Assembly: GCA_049790315.1 (NCBI GenBank)
Contig: JBAQYV010000136.1
Span: 1 to 17,955 of the forward strand
Length of the DNA: 17,955 nt
Origin: DASPOJ01 sp049790315
Lineage (GTDB): Bacteria; Acidobacteriota; Terriglobia; Acidiferrales; UBA7541
Direction: 5' to 3'
In this document: piece after piece, positions 14,429 through 17,955 of the stretch
Numbering within the stretch: the first letter of the stretch is position 1
Layout: every line of letters starts with the position of its first letter
Made by a program: the position numbers and the translations under genes
Notes under the pieces: model-generated
Database searches by the model: none
What the model saw: only the letters and a program-made list of their open reading frames with translations
What the model was told of the DNA's origin: nothing

Positions 14429-14668
14429 ATGCCCAAAGGCATTCAGGACAAGTTGAAGGATGACGGCAAATGCGAATGGATGGCAGCGGTTAAATGGATC
14501 AAAACCGTGGCACGCTCAAAGGCCCGCTTTCAGAAAAATGCGAAACTTTTTGTGGCTCGGGGTGTAAGGGCTTCGCTCGCGAAGCCGCCGAAGACCGTTG
14601 ACTTTATTAACGAACGGTTCGGAGTCGATCTTTCCACGCTCGCCGATGCAGGGGACATCTCTCACTGA
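14429..14668 (+). CDS. Small basic hypothetical protein
   Basis: A 79-residue basic protein, MPKGIQDKLKDDGKCEWMAAVKWIKTVARSKARFQKNAKLF then VARGVRASLAKPPKTVDFINERFGVDLSTLAD. It is Lys/Arg-rich, probably helical and without signal peptide. No family is recognised; a nucleic-acid-binding role would fit the charge but is speculation. Codon use looks coding-like. No Shine-Dalgarno precedes ATG 14429. It starts 54 nt after the zinc-ribbon gene on the same strand. Confidence 0.5.
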   Translation: MPKGIQDKLKDDGKCEWMAAVKWIKTVARSKARFQKNAKLFVARGVRASLAKPPKTVDFINERFGVDLSTLADAGDISH

Positions 14669-14704
14669 CGGTTTCACGGCGGAGAATTCACGCGACCAAA
14701 ACAA

Positions 14705-14920
14705 ATGTCGCGAGAGCGCCGATACGCAAAGCCACTAATCGAAGAGCTTTCCGATGTGGGGCTACACGATAGCCGTGTCTCTGGTTTTCGTCTCACCATC
14801 CCACAATTCGCGGAATTGTTCGACGCACGCAGAGCGCCAAGGGTATTCGTCGAACCGTCATCAAAACGGGTTCGAGGCGTCTCTTTGTTTCTCGGCAAAA
14901 TCATGTGTACTTATGGATAG
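14705..14920 (+). CDS. Doubtful 71-residue ORF
   Basis: ATG 14705 opens 71 codons (MSRERRYAKPLIEELSDVGLH, then PQFAELFDARRAPRVFVEPSSKRVRGVSLFLGK). It is basic with no recognised domain and no Shine-Dalgarno. Its last 60 nt overlap, tail to tail, the end of the secreted-protein gene on the other strand, which is the better supported. It may be a real small gene or a truncated one. Confidence 0.28.
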   Translation: MSRERRYAKPLIEELSDVGLHDSRVSGFRLTIPQFAELFDARRAPRVFVEPSSKRVRGVSLFLGKIMCTYG

Positions 14921-15433
14921 TTTGCAAATGTTGCCCGGCTCTTCGCCTCTGATCTCGATGAAAGTGCCATCTGGCATCTCCCAAATGAGTGTCGTCACGT
15001 CATGTCTGGTACCGTCGCGGTTTTCCACCGTTTTCGTCGCCTTACGCGAAACTTCGCCATATCGGTCGTGAATTTGTTGGAGCGTTCGAGTAAATGGGAG
15101 AGGGATCGCCACAAGGCCACCAAGACTGCCGTTGTCGAACCACCAAGTGTCATTAACGTTGGCGTCGTCCGGGTGTTGCGTAACAACTTTTCCGTATTGG
15201 CCCGCTGCGACTGCGTCTACCTCGTCGCAAAACTCCTTGTTGCGCCATCTATTAAGTTTTACGCAAGCGTTGGCATTGCCGCTCGTGGCAAGCCATTGCT
15301 GAACGGTCTCACCCAGGGTATGCCCCATGAAGACCGTGGGAGCCGGTGCTGTCGCAGCCGGGCTCTGGTCCTGTTGCGCCGCAGTTGCCCCGGCGAAGAG
15401 TGCGAGAGATAAAAATAAAACCGTAGCTTTCAT
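14861..15433 (-). CDS. Secreted hypothetical protein
   Basis: A 190-residue exported protein. The signal peptide is MKATVLFLSLALFAGATAAQ, followed by an Ala/Pro linker. The mature domain has GHTLGETVQQWLATSGN near its start, two Cys in CVKLNRWRNKEFCDEV (likely a disulfide), WWFDNGSLGGLVAIPL, the amphipathic TLQQIHDRYGEVSRK and a beta-rich end (TTLIWEMPDGTFIEIRGEEPGNICKLSI). The pattern resembles small secreted proteins of unknown function from soil bacteria; the GHTLGE...LQQIHDRYG arrangement suggests a compact alpha/beta fold. The start is ATG 15433, with GGAG about 9 nt upstream. It is divergent from the ribbon-helix-helix gene. Confidence 0.75.
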   Translation of the reverse strand: MKATVLFLSLALFAGATAAQQDQSPAATAPAPTVFMGHTLGETVQQWLATSGNANACVKLNRWRNKEFCDEVDAVAAGQYGKVVTQHPDDANVNDTWWFDNGSLGGLVAIPLPFTRTLQQIHDRYGEVSRKATKTVENRDGTRHDVTTLIWEMPDGTFIEIRGEEPGNICKLSISTHDFAEKQRDASNPF

Positions 15434-15591
15434 GGTGTTCGCTCCGTCCTATGAGTTGGTGTAGTTCGTTTCAGTATCTCGACTGCTCGTTCCAGCTTAA
15501 TTCACCGGAGCCAGGAGCAAATGGTACGTGGGTACTATGGATACTATTAGTAACGTTGCCGGACAGGACAAACTGATTGATACAGGAGGGC

Positions 15592-15759
15592 ATGAAAAAG
15601 ACAACTCAGGTCAACGTTAAGATGACTCAAGCCGACTTCGACCTACTCAGGAAGGCAGCCGACAAACGCTGGCCCGATGCCGAGATAACTAACTCCGGGA
15701 TCGTTCTTGCCCTCGCAAAGATCGCCGCTCGACAGACTATTACGAAAAAGAAGGTGTAG
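15592..15759 (+). CDS. Small ribbon-helix-helix-like DNA-binding protein
   Basis: A 55-residue protein, MKKTTQVNVKMTQADFDLLR then KAADKRWPDAEITNSGIVLALAKIAARQ, ending in a KKK tail. It has the ribbon-helix-helix layout: an N-terminal strand (TQVNVKMT, residues 5-12), helix A (QADFDLLRKAADKRW), a turn with Pro/Asp, and helix B starting TNSGIVLALAKIAA. Such dimers bind palindromic operators as repressors, antitoxins or plasmid-partition regulators. No toxin gene follows. The start is uncertain: AGGAGG lies only 2 nt before ATG 15592, and a TTG at 15577 would add five residues. The TetR gene follows 110 nt downstream. Confidence 0.6.
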   Translation: MKKTTQVNVKMTQADFDLLRKAADKRWPDAEITNSGIVLALAKIAARQTITKKKV

Positions 15760-15840
15760 GTTTCTCGCTTTCCCGCAGGTGCTCGCAAATCTCCGCTCCG
15801 ACTAGGAACAAACGGAACGTGCCTGCTTACGGGCATTAAA

Positions 15841-15852
15841 ACGAACGTTCGT
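15841..15852. promoter_or_regulatory. 12-bp perfect palindrome, candidate TetR operator
   Basis: ACGAACGTTCGT equals its own reverse complement. It lies 17 nt before the TetR ATG and 2 nt upstream of the putative -10 box, so a bound dimer would cover the core promoter. TetR-family proteins commonly autorepress from such sites (established). That this protein binds here is inference. Confidence 0.55.
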
Positions 15853-15854
15853 GC

Positions 15855-15860
15855 TATCAT
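15855..15860 (+). promoter_or_regulatory. Candidate -10 box of a possibly leaderless tetR transcript
   Basis: TATCAT (5 of 6 to TATAAT) ends 9 nt before the ATG at 15870. A start 6-9 nt downstream of a -10 would fall at or just before the ATG, giving an mRNA with almost no leader, which fits the absence of a Shine-Dalgarno. I see no good -35 box 16-18 nt upstream. Confidence 0.4.
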
Positions 15861-15869
15861 GCGCGAACC

Positions 15870-16568
15870 ATGCTCTTTGATAACCTACGGCCAGCGACGC
15901 GCGACCGAGCGAGCGAATCCCTATCTCCGGGCGGACGGACTCGCCAAACGATCCTAGCGAAAGCCGTAAAAATCGCTGCGCGCGAAGGGCTAGCCGCACT
16001 CAGTATCGGTCGCCTGGCGAAAGAACTGGAAATGAGCAAAAGCGGATTGTTTGCCCACTTCCATTCTAAGGAAGCCCTAGAGCTTGCAACTGTTGAGAGG
16101 GCCAAGGAAGTATTTGAAAATGCCATTTTGCGGCCAGCCCAGGCCAGCGGTAGAGGCATTGAACGGCTATGGAATTTGTGCGATTTGTGGCTGCTCCACG
16201 TTGAGCGGCGCGTATTTTCAGGGCCTTATTTTTTTACCGGTGCGCTATTTGAATTTGCGGATCGGCCTGGCCCCGTTTCCGAAGCGATCAAGAATATAGT
16301 GCAAGACTGGCTCAAAGCGTTGCGCGAGGCTGTCGAGGACTCCCAAAACCAAAAGCAACTCGGTCGGCTCCTACGCGCCGAGCAAATAGCCTTGGAACTA
16401 AATGGCATCTTGCTTGGAGCCCATTGCGCACATCTGCTCGATGATCGCGCATCCCCTCGCGAGGCCCGCGCCATACTTTTGGGCAATCTGCGCGAGCTGG
16501 CCACGAAGGCAATACCTGCCAGCGCATTCGAGTCCCCACGGGTTTTGAAAAACTACTTGGAGAAATAA
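15870..16568 (+). CDS. TetR/AcrR family transcriptional regulator
   Basis: A 232-residue TetR-family repressor. The N-terminal domain has TRQTILAKAVKIAAREGLAALSIGRLAKELEMSKSGLFAHFHSKEALELA (about 24-73). The helix-turn-helix lies at about 45-64, and GLFAHFHSKEAL is the family's most conserved stretch. The C-terminal ligand and dimerisation part (about 85-210, with IERLWNLCDLWLLHVERRVFSGPYFFTGALFEFADRPGPV) resembles the TetR_C_33/C_13-like class; the inducer is unknown. A 21-residue polar N-terminal extension precedes the domain. No regulated efflux pump or enzyme gene is adjacent: upstream is the ribbon-helix-helix gene and downstream is a gap. A perfect palindrome upstream suggests autoregulation. 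There is no Shine-Dalgarno before ATG 15870. Confidence 0.9.
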   Translation: MLFDNLRPATRDRASESLSPGGRTRQTILAKAVKIAAREGLAALSIGRLAKELEMSKSGLFAHFHSKEALELATVERAKEVFENAILRPAQASGRGIERLWNLCDLWLLHVERRVFSGPYFFTGALFEFADRPGPVSEAIKNIVQDWLKALREAVEDSQNQKQLGRLLRAEQIALELNGILLGAHCAHLLDDRASPREARAILLGNLRELATKAIPASAFESPRVLKNYLEK

Positions 16569-16901
16569 CATTAGCGAGCATGTCCAAAGATGTCCATTGT
16601 CGGTTTCGTTTTGGCGCGCAGCCTCTCCGCCGAAGTGCTGAGATGGGCCATGCTATCTCCCGTAGAATCAGCCATTAGGCTCGGGTGGATTTTGCTCAAT
16701 TTGAAAAGCGAATTCGAAACCAAGTTTTGCAAATCCATCGCACATGTGTAGGATTTCCAATTTCTCAGTACGAATACGGCAAATTCTCCGCAAGTCGCGG
16801 GAAGAAATTCGCAACTAAACTTATCGAGCGGTTTCGCGTGGCAAAAGATTGTGGACTGAAGAGCGATCCGAGCCGCAATGCGCTACCTGGCCCTCCGAAG
16901 C
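16569..16901 (+). other. Region between tetR and the 16902-17756 gene, with a doubtful ORF
   Basis: About 330 nt with no supported gene. A frame from GTG 16685 to 16924 encodes 79 residues (starts MDFAQFEKRIRNQVLQIHRT, then FPISQYEYGKFSASRGKKF), basic and without recognisable domain or ribosome binding site. It runs 23 nt into the end of the opposite-strand gene. It may be a degraded gene. I see no hairpin with a T run. Confidence 0.3.
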
Positions 16902-17756
16902 CTAATCTACATCTCGCGACCTGAGTGCAGAGATCAAAGACTGCCGCCACGTGACCGCTTCTTCGGACGGCAACGTGAATCGAATCTGACGGTGAACATT
17001 TCGTCCTGAAAGATTGGGGACACGGAGATAGTCGCGCCCGCTATCCAAGTTGCTTCCGGCCTTTTCTACCGTCAAGCGTCGCAATTCGGAGTCGCTCCAT
17101 ATTTCCGTTGCGCCTTTTTCTTTTGTTGCCTCGGCAACCTTGGGAGGGTTCGTGGCGATGTAAGTCTCCGTGCGCTTTGGCGAAAACAGTATGTAATTGG
17201 CCGCTATGAGTACATCACCGTCAGCGAAACGGCCTGAGCTATATATTTTGCGATTTCTTGATTTGAAACTCTCCTTCCTCCTCCCGTGGATTGCGATCCG
17301 CCACAGCCAGTCTTTATGCCTAGCATCGCGCTCTCTGTCGTTTTCGCCATACCTCCATCCGTCTTTCGTTGGTTTAATTAGGAGGTTCAAGTACAAATCG
17401 CGATAATCGCGAAAGCGTGGGTCAGCAAAAATAACGCGGCGGTCGAGCGTGTCGGTTACCGTGGCTGCGGCGGTCAATCTGTAACGAATTCTCTGTGTTC
17501 GCGGCATGAATGAAAAGAACACCACGATGCTGCCGGGCTTGATCGAATTCCGCAACTCCTGTCGGCAAACACCCCAAGTCAATGGCCCACCCCTTCGCGC
17601 GATATGGAAAGACGGGTCATCGCCGTTGTCGTAGGGCCATTCACCGGCGAGGATTGCGTTCTCAACGATTGCAAACTGGCCGCTACTACCATCGAGATGT
17701 AGACCCGGTTCTGAGTGGTAGCAAACGAGATAAATAGCAGTCGTCTGTTTCGTCAT
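16902..17756 (-). CDS. Hypothetical protein, possibly Nmad2/EVE-like nucleotide-modification-associated domain
   Basis: A 284-residue soluble protein, start MTKQTTAIYLVCYHSEPG at ATG 17756. The middle resembles, by eye, nucleotide-modification-associated domain 2 (Nmad2) and related EVE/PUA-type barrels: PLTWGVCRQELRNSIKPGSIVVFFSF, then IRYRLTAAATVTDTLDRRVIFADPRF, and a later FADGDVLIAANYILFSP. The family order 'PI...C.P.IR...k.GDwV.g......r..y...V......W.DPRF' matches this layout. Between these lie charged segments (GWRYGENDRERDARHKDWLWRIA). The last ~60 residues (WSDSELRRLTVEKAGSN onward) may be a separate helical region. Members of these families are associated with modified nucleobases in DNA or RNA, often in phage or defence settings. 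The assignment is tentative. It stands alone on the minus strand. Confidence 0.6.
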   Translation of the reverse strand: MTKQTTAIYLVCYHSEPGLHLDGSSGQFAIVENAILAGEWPYDNGDDPSFHIARRGGPLTWGVCRQELRNSIKPGSIVVFFSFMPRTQRIRYRLTAAATVTDTLDRRVIFADPRFRDYRDLYLNLLIKPTKDGWRYGENDRERDARHKDWLWRIAIHGRRKESFKSRNRKIYSSGRFADGDVLIAANYILFSPKRTETYIATNPPKVAEATKEKGATEIWSDSELRRLTVEKAGSNLDSGRDYLRVPNLSGRNVHRQIRFTLPSEEAVTWRQSLISALRSRDVD

Positions 17757-17955
17757 TCCAGTTCCATTCTACCCAATCACGTACTCTTCCGACGCTTGCT
17801 ATTGAACGCAATCGGAGTCGATGGTAAAAACGCTGATGCCGCTTGCTGCCAAAGGCGTTTTGTCTAACCGCCCTCGGACCGAGGGGGCGCGATCTACGGT
17901 CCGCTCCCGTCCAATCTCTCGTTGATACTAAGTACCTCGGCAATCTAGGTCATTT
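17757..17955. other. Window end, upstream of the 16902-17756 gene
   Basis: About 200 nt with no convincing gene. It should contain the promoter of the minus-strand gene. A short GC-rich hairpin (CCCTCG, loop GAC, CGAGGG at 17871-17885) is present without a T run, so its role is unclear. Confidence 0.3.

Noticed and set aside
15592..16568. Toxin-antitoxin pair made of the ribbon-helix-helix gene and its neighbour
   Set aside because: The neighbour is a TetR regulator 110 nt away, not a toxin, and no other small partner ORF is present.
17869..17889. GC-rich inverted repeat near the window end as terminator
   Set aside because: No T run on either strand and an asymmetric bulge.

Overview
The window looks like soil-type Acidobacteriota chromosome. 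I infer this from a moderately high-GC left half and a run of small secreted or membrane proteins typical of that phylum (DUF3300 with DUF2950, a WXXGXW-repeat protein, a LamG-like exported protein). No rRNA, complete tRNA or CRISPR array was found, so the taxonomy is inference.

Left part (1-10360), ordinary chromosome. It opens with the 3' end of a phosphoketolase gene, then a small His/Ala-rich protein on the minus strand. A translationally coupled pair follows: an SAM methyltransferase and a geranylgeranyl-reductase-type flavoprotein. Next is a probable DUF3300-DUF2950 operon for two exported proteins of unknown function. On the minus strand come an exported protein behind a promoter with an 18-bp perfect palindrome, and an orphan PqqD-like protein. 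A LamG-like exported protein follows on the plus strand, with a possible 33-residue ORF abutting a strong intrinsic terminator. A DoxX-like membrane protein, a WXXGXW-repeat exported protein and a DUF1801 protein complete this part.

Boundary (about 10360-10800). The end of the DUF1801 gene runs into a decayed, frameshifted C-terminus of a tyrosine recombinase. This is followed by an isolated 23-nt match to a tRNA 3' end (T-loop to CCA) on the minus strand, an 11-nt tandem repeat and an 11-bp terminator-like hairpin. I read this as the fossil edge of an integrated element.

Right part (10800-17955), accessory-looking. It appears more A/T-rich by eye and consists almost entirely of short genes without confident family assignment: two secreted proteins, a single-span membrane protein, a 98-residue protein, a divergent pair of unknown soluble proteins, a zinc-ribbon membrane protein, small basic ORFs, a probable ribbon-helix-helix protein, a TetR regulator and a 284-residue protein that vaguely resembles nucleotide-modification-associated (Nmad2/EVE-like) domains. 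The TetR gene has a perfect 12-bp palindrome just upstream of a -10 box so close to the ATG that its mRNA may be leaderless. I see no complete defence or biosynthetic system. The strongest leads are the fossil attachment site, the two palindromic operators, the orphan PqqD and the Nmad2-like protein.
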